From: Laetiporus sulphureus 93-53
Taxonomy: Eukaryota > Basidiomycota > Agaricomycetes > Polyporales > Laetiporaceae
DNA: 64,000 bases
Reading direction: 5' to 3'
NCBI RefSeq assembly: GCF_001632365.1
Contig: NW_024468525.1
Coordinates: forward strand, 210,335-274,334
Part shown: in pieces, positions 22,735 through 33,843 of the stretch
Layout of the letters: every line of letters begins with the position of its first letter
Position numbering within the stretch: the stretch's first letter is position 1
Program-made: the position numbers and the translations under genes
The notes under the pieces: generated by a model
The model's input: the letters and a program-made list of their open reading frames with translations, nothing else
Databases searched by the model: none
What the model was told of the DNA's origin: nothing

Positions 22735-24992
22735 TTAGCTCGCGGACGGGTGGGAAGCATGCCCCTTCTTCTCTTGCGACGACGTGGAGTGCACCGACTC
22801 CTGGCCGTGGCGCTTGCTCTTGGGGCGCACATGGTGCTTAGACTTTCCAGAGGCTGCCTCGGCCACCATCCTGTTTTCAACGAAGTCAGAGCTACCGCTG
22901 GAGAAAAATCTCGTACATACTCACCGCTCGAGCTCGCGTCGCTCCTCGTCAGTCTCATCGGGAACTGTGGACTTGAAAATGGCGCCCATTAACAGCAGAC
23001 CCTAACGGTGAGGGAGTAGGTCAGATACTACGCTTCACAAATGAACGAATGGAAGGTCGCATACCTTGGCTCTGTTATACAATATTTGATCTGTGGCTTC
23101 GTGATCTTTCAACACATTATCCACGACCTGATGTGGCAGAGTATATGGATTGAGAATGACGTATAATGACGGAAGAGCAGAAAATAACGAACCTCGCGCA
23201 ATACTTGCACGACCTCAAAGCGGGTCCCTCGCCATGATGCAAGCATGATCTGCGAAGCGTGTGTAAGCAGAGTAGCCCAAAGAAACCGTCACAGGCCGCA
23301 TACCTTGCCAGTGACGTCCTCTTCTAGCGCACGGAGTTCATCTTCTGGAACATCTCCCTTCGCTTGTAGTTTTTCCATTTCCTGTGGACCTCAATCAATC
23401 TCTCGCACATTTAGAATTGAAGTGAATCTAACCTGCATCACTTGCTGAACGCCTATTCTGCATCGGGTTTTAGACGTGTTTTTGATAAGGGCAATATATG
23501 CATCATGCTCGCATGCTTACGCGGATCCAATGACTCCCCACGCGTCTTTTGCAACAGTTCCCTTCTCCTTCAGCCGTGAGAAGAAGCCAGGACTACATAA
23601 AGTATCAATAACGGCTCGTCTGGAATGCTTGACAGCTGCACGCACATCCCGAGGAATTTTCGTGATTTCAGGAACGACGTCGCCTTCATCATGTAGACAT
23701 TACCGATGGTATGTAGAAGCTATGAAAAATCTGAGCAAACAATCCGAGTCAAACGATCAAACAAAACTCGTCGCCGGGTTCTGCATGACAAGTAAAAATT
23801 AGCTCATTCACCTCGACGCCAAAGCTCTCCAGCTTCAGATCATCCGCCTCTTGCCGAACCTTCGCCTCGAACACCTGAGTCTCATTGTCATCCTTATCCC
23901 CTGGACGCTTTGCCTCCACGAATGGCCGCAGTCGGTCCTTCAGCTTCTCCGTCAGCGTCCGCACCCGTTCCTCCATGTTCTTCCGCCGCTCATCTTCTAG
24001 CTCCTGCAGCTTCTTCTTCTGGTCTATCGAGAGCTTCGAACGCTTCTTCGTATACTCTTTCTGCTCCTTCTCCCGCAGGTTTCCGGTTGAGGACGACGTA
24101 AGGCTCTGAGACGAGGATGCGGGAACTTCGGAGCTAACGGGCGAGGATAGCGGTGGGGACCATACGCCAGAAGCACGCGAAGGCGATGTAGGCCCGGCAG
24201 AGGTAGGCCGAGTTTTCGGTAACTCGACGGTGGGGCTGCTGGCGGAAGGCGATACAGCGGGCGACGTTGCGCCCTCGTTGAGATCCTTCTCCATCTCAGC
24301 CTTCTCCTCCTCAGACATCATGGTCGTCGCGACAGAAGTCATCTCTTTCATGAGCGAGATCTCGCCAATCTGCGGTGGCGTCAATACGTGATTTAAGGGG
24401 CGTGTGGCGCACTCACGTAGTCTCTAAATCGCTCTCCTCCAAAGACGTTGGCGAAGAAGCCCGCGGCATCTTCCATGCCCACTCCGCCTTCCTTGTCCAC
24501 CTACACCGTAGACGTGTCAGCACCGGTATCGGCAACAGACGTGGCTGCGCACCATTTTAGCGCCATTCCGGTCGTAGACTGCTCGGAGATTCTGAAAGGG
24601 ACGATCAGCAAAGGCATAACAGAGCTGGCTTAAAGGAAGCTCACTGGGTCGGACAAAACCTGATACGCCTTGCTGCAGAAGGCTCAGTCCTGGTATCCAC
24701 GCACCACGCATCCAGAGTGTACTTGCCTAATGTCCTTGAATTTCTCTTCCGCATCCGGAGACGGATTCTTGTCTGGATGGAACTACACATAAGCTCAGCG
24801 ATTGCACTGAGCATTTCAATCGGATTAACGCACCTTGATGGCTTGTTTCCGATACGCTTTCTTCAGGTCCGTATCATTCACATCAGGCGACACTCCTAGC
24901 TAGGTACGGACGCAGGATGATTGAGACTCCTCTCTTCTAGTATGGTCAACAATACGCACCAGATCGTAATACTCCGTTTCAACAGGTGCCAT
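22735..24992 (-). CDS. J-domain co-chaperone with DnaJ-X domain (Caj1/Djp1-like)
   Basis: The start is MAPVETEYYDL at 24992, and the first exon is only 33 bases. The J domain continues across introns as LGVSPDVNDTDLKKAYRK, then FHPDKNPSPDAEEKFKDI, so the HPD motif needed to stimulate Hsp70 is intact. After AVYDRNGAKMV and GMEDAAGFFANVFGGERF comes a Ser/Pro linker. A long charged coiled segment follows (KEQKEYTKKRSKLSIDQKKK), then the DnaJ-X region with FFSRLKEKGTVAKDAWGVIG, MLASWRGTRFEVVQVLREV and MGAIFKSTVPDETDEERREL. The C-terminus is Ser/His/Lys-rich and ends before a TAA at 22735. Fungal relatives act in the cytosol on Hsp70 clients, including import of peroxisomal proteins for Djp1. Which paralogue this is cannot be settled here. 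Confidence 0.85.
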
Positions 24993-25537
24993 AGTTGAGA
25001 ATGCAGCCAACGACCGTAGTAATAAACGAAGACAATGGAGACGTTAACCGAAGTGCAAGTCCAAGTTTGGCGATCTCTGCGCGCTCGCCACAGCGTCACC
25101 GCGCCGGCAGGAGCCGACAGATCTTGATGATCTGGCCACAGCCGCATTGAACTCTTCCGAACCGAACCGTGCTTATTTCTAGGCACACCTGCGGACAACC
25201 TCGAGACTTGGAGCTTGGAGTCTAATCGTATACGAATCATGAATAATTTGAACGTGCAGAACGACGTGACAACAGCGAATGTGCAATGGACCGAAAAGTG
25301 CGACTCTAGTACAGCCATGTGGTGATGATCGTGACGTGGAAGATCAATAAGATGCTACAACAGATGCGAATAGAATTAATGCAGAACACGCAGGGCACAG
25401 TGTCCCCAATGACATAAAAATTGGCCCAGTAGCACGATAAATACTCCTGTATGATGCTCCGGGTAGTGATGGGGAATGCGGATAGATATGTATACACCCG
25501 TCAACGGATGGTTATCCCAAATGGGAGGCCCAAAAAT
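24993..25537. other. Promoter region of the J-domain gene
   Basis: 545 bases between the J-domain start and the end of the next minus-strand gene. No coding frame, TATA consensus or repeat stands out. Confidence 0.4.
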
Positions 25538-26513
25538 CTACGAAAGCGTAGCAGTCGCGATCGCCGGCTCGCTCACCGTCGGCGAGGTCGAGAACCGCAC
25601 AATTTTCCGTGGCGTCAGCTCCGTAGAGACCGAATCGTCGTCCGAGTGCTCCGAGCTTGCACCTGAGCCTTTCCGGCTCGGAACTCGGAGCAGCTTTGAT
25701 ACACTGAACTGCAATCGAGTTGGCAGCAGCATCACACCCCTATTCGAGCGAGGCGTTGAGGGTGCATTGGAGGTCAGCGTAGATTCGCTGAGAGAAAGGT
25801 CTGACACGGATGGTGTAAGCGGCACAGCCGATGCGCCAGGGGACGTCGTAGGCGTGCCTCGTTTTTTCAGTGCAGAACGCGCAGGCGGCGGAGGTAATGG
25901 TATTGTGGAAGAGGTGGAGGCACTTCGACGATGTGAGTTCGCCGATGGTGGCTTCAGAAAGCGAGATGCACGCCGCGAATCGTTCTCGCCTGGGTATGCA
26001 CTGTGAGGGGCAGAAGGGTGTGGCGACGGAGGATTGGAGTTATGAGGTTGCCGTAGATGTGGAGTGCGGGAGGTATGTAGGCCCATGGCGATTTGTTGAA
26101 TCGTAGGACGTGGAGCGTCGTGGACATTGTATCGTGAGCGTACAGGGGGACTTCTCTCTTCTGGCGTAGAGTACATGCCACTATCCTATATGAGAGACAA
26201 GATTCGCACCCTCAAATGTCTAATGGAAGCTAGCGGTACTCACCAGAGGACTCCGATCTCTCTTCCTCGCCGCACTGCTCAACGACCTGCGCATGGTGCT
26301 CATAAAATTCATTGGGGTGATGCGCGTGTTGGACCCGCTCGCCCCTAGACTTCCCGATGGAGACTCAGCCAGCCACGGCTCTGTACGCGAGTGTGACGGC
26401 GGTGGGTGATAGCCGGGGTGTGGTTCAACTCGCCCCACATTACGAGCCTCCACCGACGCTGTGGAGGACGAAAGTGTATGCCGACGTCGAGAGGGAGACA
26501 GAACGTCAGTCAT
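25538..26513 (-). CDS. Ser/Pro/Arg-rich protein of unknown function
   Basis: Two exons are proposed. The first runs from the ATG at 26513 (MTDVLSPSRRRHTL) to SAARKRDRSPL. A GTGAGT-ATAG intron follows, then an exon starting DSGMYSTPEERSPP and ending EPAIATATLS at 25538. The product is about 300 residues and is dominated by Ser, Pro, Arg and Thr with no globular domain. An acidic serine patch (SSEHSDDDSVSTELTPRK) and a PRKIVRF motif near the C-terminus look like phosphorylation or docking sites. The frame is open further upstream, but only GTG is available there, so the start is uncertain. Composition and two clean exons argue for a real, disordered protein. I do not recognise a family. Confidence 0.55.
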
Positions 26514-28392
26514 AGGAGATGACTGTGGCGTTCGCCGCCGGACGTGGATGTGGGATGATGATGGAAGGGATGAGAAAGACACAGGAGCTCGTAGGCAGCG
26601 CGGCCGACGATGACGAGGAACTCCGGGACGAACGAAACCGTGCCCAGTCACGCGAGCTGACGAGACAGATGAATCTTCTCAACCCGCCCTGCCCCGGCCA
26701 CGTGTTCCCCATCAGTGCCTGCCATTCCTGAATAGGCAACCCATCAACTTTGTTCAACATTGCCACCACTGCAATTCCGACGTTCGAAACGTTCTCGCCT
26801 GATAAATTGGTCATTCTCCTACATAGTACATGAAGAGATGATGTCTAGTATATGGATAGTAAAGCACGCCCACATGATTGGCTCTGTTTAGAGTTGCCTC
26901 GGACCTTCCGGAACATTGGGCTTCGCCACCGTCGATGACCAACTGGTGCACATCTGTAATTTTTGCCGCTCTTGGCATATCTCACAGGGTGGCCGAGACG
27001 TACAAGATTGGCCTCATATGAGACATGGGAACTTGACTTGTTCCTATTGCGTTCTGAAGAAGGATGATGGGGAAAAAAGAGTAGTCATTGAGAGCGAGGA
27101 TCCGCAGGAGACCAAGTAAATGGAGTCTGAGTGCCGGTTGTGGGAGGGACTGCAATGGAGCAGCTTCGTAGATCGCACGCGTATCACACCTTTAGGGAGC
27201 CAGAGGGACAGCGTCCGATTCCAGCATGATGTGAGCAACTTGACCGTTATTGTCCGTCAAGCGGTGCTTGACACGCCGTTTTCATGGTTGTTCCAGCCAA
27301 GACGTATCTAATCATGTGTATAAGCAACGAATCAAAGTAAAGAGCATCGTTTCACGCGGACCGTACTTTATACGATGTAAGCAAAGTTGGACCACGCACT
27401 TGACAAACGGTTTCATGGAGACGCTGGAAGGATGTGAATGTCCAACCTTACGTAGTCCAAGATCTATACGGGCAGTGATGGACCTGTCAAGGGGTTTCAT
27501 CAAGACGTGACGTGCACGTTGAAACTCAGGTGATGATTAAGTTGCAACGTCTTCGAATCCACGATGATAGGTACGTCATTAAATACAGCGGTGGGTACCC
27601 AGCTTTGAAATGCTACTTGCTATCCATCCCCATTGTGCCAAGCGAAGCGAAACCGGCTGAAAGCCAGCTTGAACAACCCGTACACAGAGCGAATGCCGGA
27701 TGGAACTGCGCTTAACGCCATTGTGAGATACTGCAGGTGGAGGTGAACAGCCTCGCCTTCAAGCCGCTCCTTCCCTGCGTGCCTCACGAACAGAGGACCT
27801 GCTGACTATAAGAACCGAATAGACGGGATACCCCTTGCTATCTCCATGATGTCGAGCATAATGTCATGAGAGCCCCCGTGGTGCATCAGGGTGCATCCCC
27901 AGAACACGACCATTTGACAGTAGACCCGCCGGCCGCATTACATATGACCGCAGGATGGAAAAGGTGCGGAATCAATCAGAAGGTGTGCCGGAAGTTTCAA
28001 GCGTGATCCTGCCGAGGAAATTGGGGTACTTGATGAGCGCATATGACAAGCCAGAAATCGTCAACCCAGTATCGCAGTCGGAACGGATGTCAGGTACGAC
28101 AGGAATTCGATGAGCTATGAATCAGGCAGGGAACGAGAGAACCTGGAGATAGTGAGGGTCAGCGGCCATGCCAGGTATCGGACTAAATCGAGACCCTGTA
28201 TCATGATTGTCAGGGTGGGATAACGTACAGATAGTTCAAACTCAGCTAAACAAATAGGCTTGTTAAATTACTACAATCGCTGACTTATCGGAGCTGGGCA
28301 GCCACAACCCCATATCGAGGCCACCGCCGCGGGGCGCTCAAGTCGCGTTCACCAATTCCACCACAACCACCCCGCTCGCTCCCTCATCTCCA
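26514..28392. other. Intergenic interval with small Cys-containing ORF
   Basis: About 1.9 kb with no assembled gene. A 67-codon frame at 26916-27119 carries two CxxC pairs (CNFC, CSYC). The rest, from 27120 to 28300, shows only short frames. The last 130 bases are the CT-rich leader of the RanBP3-like gene. Confidence 0.45.
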
Positions 28393-30888
28393 ATGAGTGC
28401 GCAAGGTAACACTCCCGTGGCGTCGACCACGCCGGAATCTGAAGAGCCTCTCAGACTTACGCCGCCTACACCTGACGAACTCGGTGAGCCCTCCTAGCAC
28501 TGGTAGCCATTCCGGCCACTCACGCGATTTCTCCGTGTAGACGCCAAAATTCCTAGCAAACGCGAAAGAGAGTTGTCATTGGAACCTTCTACGTCACAGT
28601 CATCGAACATAGTATGTTGATTACTTTCATTGTTCTATGAATCAACAGATACTGTGGTTTCTAACGTCTTACGCGTCATTATGACCCCGCGTCTACGATT
28701 ATCCATGCACTGACGTACCATCTTCTAGGATGATGAAGAACAGCAGATTGAGCATAAGGACCGGCACGTACTCACCAAGAAAAGCCGCGTCGTTGGTCAG
28801 CTGGATGTGCCCGAAGAAGAGGAGGAAGACGATGAGGTCCTCAGATCCTCTCCACCGTACGAGAGCAAGATCCGGGCCATAAGCCAAGGTGTTGAGGACC
28901 TCAGCTGGCAGAACATGCCTAGAGACAAGACTCCGGATCCAGAAGAGGATCGCGAAATGGACCGTCAACAAGATGAAGAGCAAGAGGAGGGTGATGCTCC
29001 GGATAAGGACCATGAGATGCAATCAGAGTCCCCTGAGCCACCGGAAGAGGTAACCACTGAAGCAAAGGTGGTGGATGGCGAGGAGGCCGCTGTACCATCG
29101 GCCCTCTTGCAAGGCGACAATCCACCTGTGGTTAACGATGATGGAGGCCACGATGAACATGCCAGTGAGGCGGATCCTGCGGAAGTGCCTCCCGATGCGT
29201 CACCGTCCGACGCACAGGAGCTCAACAGCTCTGAAGTGTACCCTGAGGTCTCATCCACGTCCATTACTCAGCCAGTTTCGATGACAGAATCTCGCTCTCG
29301 TAGCGGATCCGAGTCCGGGGCCGATCAGGGGAGCGGCGACCAGCATGAGCAACGAGAGACGAGTGTTAGCGAGAAGAGTACCACAAGCGAGACGCCCCAT
29401 GTTGTCAACGGTGTATCCACAGGATCGGGTGCGTCGAAGCGGCGACGGGAAGAGCGTGATACAGACGAAAACCCGCGGGTTGCCAAGCGGCCGACTCCGC
29501 CTCCTGATCAAGAGCGAGAAGCGGAGCTGGAAGAGGCAAAGAAGGCGGCAGCGTCGCTGTTAGCCCGCAGTCAGACGCCGCCACCGAAGCCAGTTGAGGC
29601 CACGTCGACGTCTACTCCTAAGACAGTGCGTACTCAGATTTGGCGTTACTGTGCTTCTCTGACAATTATCTTCCATTAGAGTGGTTTTATGGCATATGCA
29701 TCGTCAAACTCACCATTTGCTTCCGTGAAAGGCCCAAGTCTCTTCAAATCTCCTCCATCCTCGTCCTCACCCTGGGCAAGCGCTAGTTCAAGCGCCAATG
29801 AAGGCCCCAATGGTCTGCATGCTGCCACTGCATCTCCATTCCCTAGTCATTTCGGCACATCCTCACCTTCTAGATCGCCCGCGACCCCCATTGCCAGCCC
29901 TGCGACGAAGCGGAGTGGCTTTGAGGCATTTGCATCCAACTTGTCGATTTTTGCGTCAGCCGCGAAGCGGCCAAAATCCCCGCCACTCCCTGCCTTCGGA
30001 GCGGGCTCGAGTTCGCTCGCTCGCAGTCGGTCGCCCTCACACCCTTCCTCTTCGCGCCCACCGTCTATACTTTCGGCCAACGCTTTCTCTGCGTATGCAT
30101 CCGCAGGCAAGCAGAGCTTCTCCACGCAGTCCTCTAGCCGGTCGAGTCCTGCCCTCGGCGAAAATACTGCAATGTCCATCGACAACAGGAATCGGGATTC
30201 TCCAGCGTTGAGTGTTCAAGATTCCGTAGAATCCGAGGAAACAAAGAAGGAAGAAGAAAGCGAAGAAAGCTCTCGAGACGCGACCACCTTCGGAGAGAGA
30301 CTTAGATCTCAGAAGGACGAGGAGGACAGCGAAGAAAAGCACAAGCAGGAGTTCACTGAACAAGAAGGTGCGTATCCAATAAATGATGGCAACTATGATG
30401 CTTATGAAGATTTGCAGTCATCACGGGCGAAGAAGATGAGGAGACTATTTATCAATGCCGAGCGAAACTCTACGCACTCAATGATGAGAATTGGGCCGAA
30501 CGAGGGACTGGCCAAGTCCGGATCAATGTGCGCAGAGACGACCCGACTAAGGCACGACTAAGTACGTCTCACATTGCTTTTGGGGACCGTGCTTTCATAT
30601 GAGCTAATCTAATGCTCTGTGACAGTCATGAGGAAAGATTCCGTCTACACCGTGCTGCTGAACACCATGCTCGTGAAGGGCATGACGTGGACCAAGCACG
30701 AGCTGGACACGCGCTTCATCAGATTCGCCGCGTACGAGAAGGGTGGATTGATGAAGTACAATCTAAGGGTACGTCAGCTTTCCCCATCACATCACTGGAA
30801 GTGCATTCAATCACACGCATTCTTGCAGCTGCCCACGCTGGCTCAGGCGGAGGACTTCTACATGGAGATCGAGGCGTTCACCAAGTAG
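28393..30888 (+). CDS. Ran-binding domain protein (RanBP3/Yrb2/Hba1-like)
   Basis: Seven exons join in frame (28393-28483, 28541-28611, 28729-29625, 29680-30367, 30418-30561, 30626-30768, 30829-30888) for 697 residues. The first 540 residues are disordered: a basic patch (KKSRVV) that may be nuclear signal, long acidic Glu/Asp stretches, and a Ser/Pro/Phe-rich segment (GFMAYASSNSPFASVKG) resembling FG-type proteins. The last 130 residues form a RanBD1 domain: EEDEETIYQCRAKLYALND, WAERGTGQVRINVRRDD, VLLNTMLVKGMTW, then IRFAAYEKGGLMKYNLR. RanBD1 proteins bind Ran-GTP. Yrb2/RanBP3 with a C-terminal domain works as a cofactor of Crm1 nuclear export. That assignment follows from domain position and acidic N-terminus. 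Confidence 0.85.
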
Positions 30889-31734
30889 ACTACGGACCAG
30901 GGAAGAAGAGACACTCCGACTGTTGCGATCTATACATTAGCTACGAGCCTGTTGTTCTGCTGCGCTATTCTAACCTCTGCCGCAGTTGTAATGTATTCGG
31001 ATGATTCTTAACGAGCCGACGGTGTTCAAATATGCGCCTTTGTGGCTGAAAACTAGGAAGGCTCTTGGCAAATGGCCTCTACATAAGGGGCCTAGCGTCG
31101 GATCTGAGATGCTATTCTTACTGATCGAATTTCAGCTGCCGCGAACAGCCGTTAGAAGGAGCGTTGACGCCCAACTACTGTGAAGAGTCGATAGGTAGCT
31201 TATCCGCTCGCGGGGCGCTGCGATGATGTAAGTCAGTGATGGGAACTTGCTGGTGCAGTTTGCTGACTGAGTTCCTGTGAAGCACAGGTCCACTTTCTAT
31301 TGGTGACCAGTGCTGGTTCTTGCACGTGCAGACATGCTACCGACTTTCACCCTCGTGACATCGATATTGCTTCTAATGCGTCCTTTTAGCTTGTGATGTC
31401 CATTGGAATGGTGAGCCGGTGCTATCGTACCTTCAGACAATGCGTTTATTGAAGGTGGAGGTCGAAGTTTAGGAGTAGCCACAACCGACATGGAGCATGC
31501 TCACCTCAACGTTCCCTAACAGACATGTTCTCCCGAAACCGCTTTTCTTTCGAAGCCGGGGCTGCAGAGCTAACTTTTGATTATAAGTCAGCTTCAAAAG
31601 ATTTCGTCATGTCTAGCGTGGTCCAGATCTCGCAGATCATTCATATTAGCGGCAAGGCGAGACTTGATGTGAACTTTGTAAGAAGCTCAAGACACAGCTG
31701 ATCCGCACTATCCGCACCACACCGAACGTACGCG
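30889..31734. other. Intergenic interval, possible upstream exon
   Basis: It contains an ATG-started 58-codon frame (31525-31701) in the same frame as the gene that begins at 31735, separated by a TGA and 33 bases. Otherwise only short shadow frames are seen. Confidence 0.4.
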
Positions 31735-33078
31735 ATGATAGTCGACACACGCACCGAGGTCACCGAGCGCGACAAGGAGGCTGTGGTGTTTATTCCAAGG
31801 CCCAGCACAGTGCCCGAAGGAAGGATGCCCATGGTACCGGCCCTTGATATAGGAGGGAAAAGGCTGGCCCTCTTCGTCCTCCGCCCTGAGGGCTCTCTGC
31901 AACTTGAACGTGGTGACGGCTTGAAGGTCGTCTATGGTATGCTCTTACGCTCCGTCACGCCTTTCACTGTACTCATCACCCCTGCGCAGGATCCATCAAC
32001 ATGATGGACGCCAACGGGAACACTGTCACCCGCGGAGTCGCTCCTCCAGCAAAGGAAGTAGAGACGACTCTTGTGCTTTCGCCCGACGGGACGATCACGA
32101 GCGGTGAGAACGGCGCGGTGTTCCTCCGCATTGAGTCCTTGGAGCTTCAGTTCCAAGGGCCGTTCAGGAGGACGAGTCAAGTGATGACGCGGAACATCAT
32201 CGGTGCCTCCGAGGTTTCCACTGAGGCGCAGAGGATAGATTTCCCGTTCGTCAAGGTGGAGACACTGCCTTGGGCCGGACATCGTGAGTGGTTCTATGGT
32301 ATGAACGGGTATTAAGAGTGGTGTTGACTATGGTAAACTTCAGTCTTTGACGGTTTTGAAATCTGGAATATGTCTGGACTCTATGTTTACTTCAAGGATG
32401 ACCCCTCCGAGTACGTCGTGCACATGCAGGCGTGGATGTTAGGACTCGGAGAGACGGTGGGTAAACTGATAGCTTTGCAAAGTGGAGAGTATGGGTTGAG
32501 TTGACCTGCGGATTTCAGGGGCGTTTTCGTGCGTATACGTTATCATGCAGTGGAAGACCGACTGACAGCTCTCTCAGACAACCATTCTGACCAGTCCTTC
32601 TGTGAAATCCACCTTTGCCTCTCCAACGGTGGTGGTACAAGCGGGATGGTCAGCTACCGACCTTTGTCGCATGGAAAGCCCGTCTGACACTGTCGTCTCG
32701 CAGCGTTACTTCGAAGACGACTACACGCGTGACATCGATCAGATCGCAGAACTCACGAAGGGCTATGTGGAGAAGAACAGCACCCTCCTCGTAGTGCCGG
32801 ATATGCACGAACATGGTCCGCTGTGGAAGATCCAGCCTGGATCGCAGGCGAAGCCGCTGATGCGCTTTAACAATACGGTGGACTACCCGTGGCATGGCTG
32901 GATGGCGAGTGAGTTTGGGGAGTACGAGTTGCCGATAAAGAGCCCGCTCCCCGAGGATAAGCAGAGGTATGACCTCTGGCTAGCGTGAGTTTTCTATGCA
33001 ACCATATATATAAAGTTGTGATGATCAAAGGCTGTTCGTTCCAGCTTTGAGTTTCCGGATTCGGCATTTCAATATTGA
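31735..33078 (+). CDS. Conserved-looking protein of unknown function
   Basis: Exons 31735-31936, 31990-32283 and 32344 onward join cleanly with GT-AG introns. The last exon encodes FEFPDSAFQY and stops at 33078. The junction between about 32457 and 32579 is ambiguous: one 121-base intron, or two introns around a tiny exon. Peptides include MIVDTRTEVTERDKEAVVF, ALDIGGKRLALFVLRPEG, TLVLSPDGTITSGENGAVF, FDGFEIWNMSGLYVYFKDD and RYFEDDYTRDIDQIAELT, then PDMHEHGPLWKIQPG. The mix of beta-rich segments and many Asp/Gly turns suggests a folded soluble protein of roughly 370 residues. No signal peptide or membrane helix is seen. I do not recognise the family. Regular splicing with preserved frame supports a real gene. 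Confidence 0.65.
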
Positions 33079-33843
33079 TGGTCATGTGCACCCGGTGCCT
33101 GGGACACCTTGACAGTTCAAAGCGGAAAAGGTATATGTTTAAACAGTATGCATAGCCGACAATAGGATCATTCGGATATGTCACCGTTCTTACTGGATGA
33201 GAGTGCATTTACCCGTGTTAAGGAAGCTTTTCCGGAATTGACACGCATCGTCATCACGAAGACATCAATCTAGTCACGCACTGCACTGCTCCGATGTATC
33301 GTCGGAGGTGACTCTGCGAGGCGCGCCATAGAAGATGTCGGCGGCCGAGTGATCCCGGAGACGGTCGCGAATGTATTTGCCAGATGCGCGGATTGAACAT
33401 TGATCCCCGCGTTGTCGAGCTCACAACGCGTGCCGGCATAATTAGGCGCCAGCCGGCGGCGGGGGCGGGAGGCGCTGGATCTGAGATGTGATGACTGATC
33501 GAATGTCAATTGTCGCGTGGCGCTGTCCTGCAACGACTCGGCGCTCGTCTGGATCCTCGAGGACGCGGCGTGTCCCGAGCACTGTCCGATGCGCGCTGCA
33601 GGGGCGACTGCACAGCTGTTCCTCCGACCACCTCAGCCGTGCAATTGTTGTTGCAGAAGAGCACGAACAGAACACAGCGAGGGAGTTCAGGCGCAGAGGA
33701 ATGCGTGCGGGAAAAACATTCGTCGTTTATGTCATTTGGCGAGTCGAGATAACGATCTCGATTGCCCCTGTGATCAGCGGCCTGCGTTTTCTTGACGCTT
33801 CAACATCTGTTCCCGCTTCCCTTCTTCCCAACACCTCACCGCC
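33079..33843. other. Promoter and leader region of the Rxt3 gene
   Basis: About 765 bases upstream of the Rxt3 start, GC-rich near 33440-33680. No gene was assembled. Frames on both strands look like shadows. Confidence 0.4.

Noticed and set aside
31666..31740. Intron joining 31525-31701 to the unknown gene
   Set aside because: Candidate GT donors and AG acceptors here shift the frame, so no supported junction was found.
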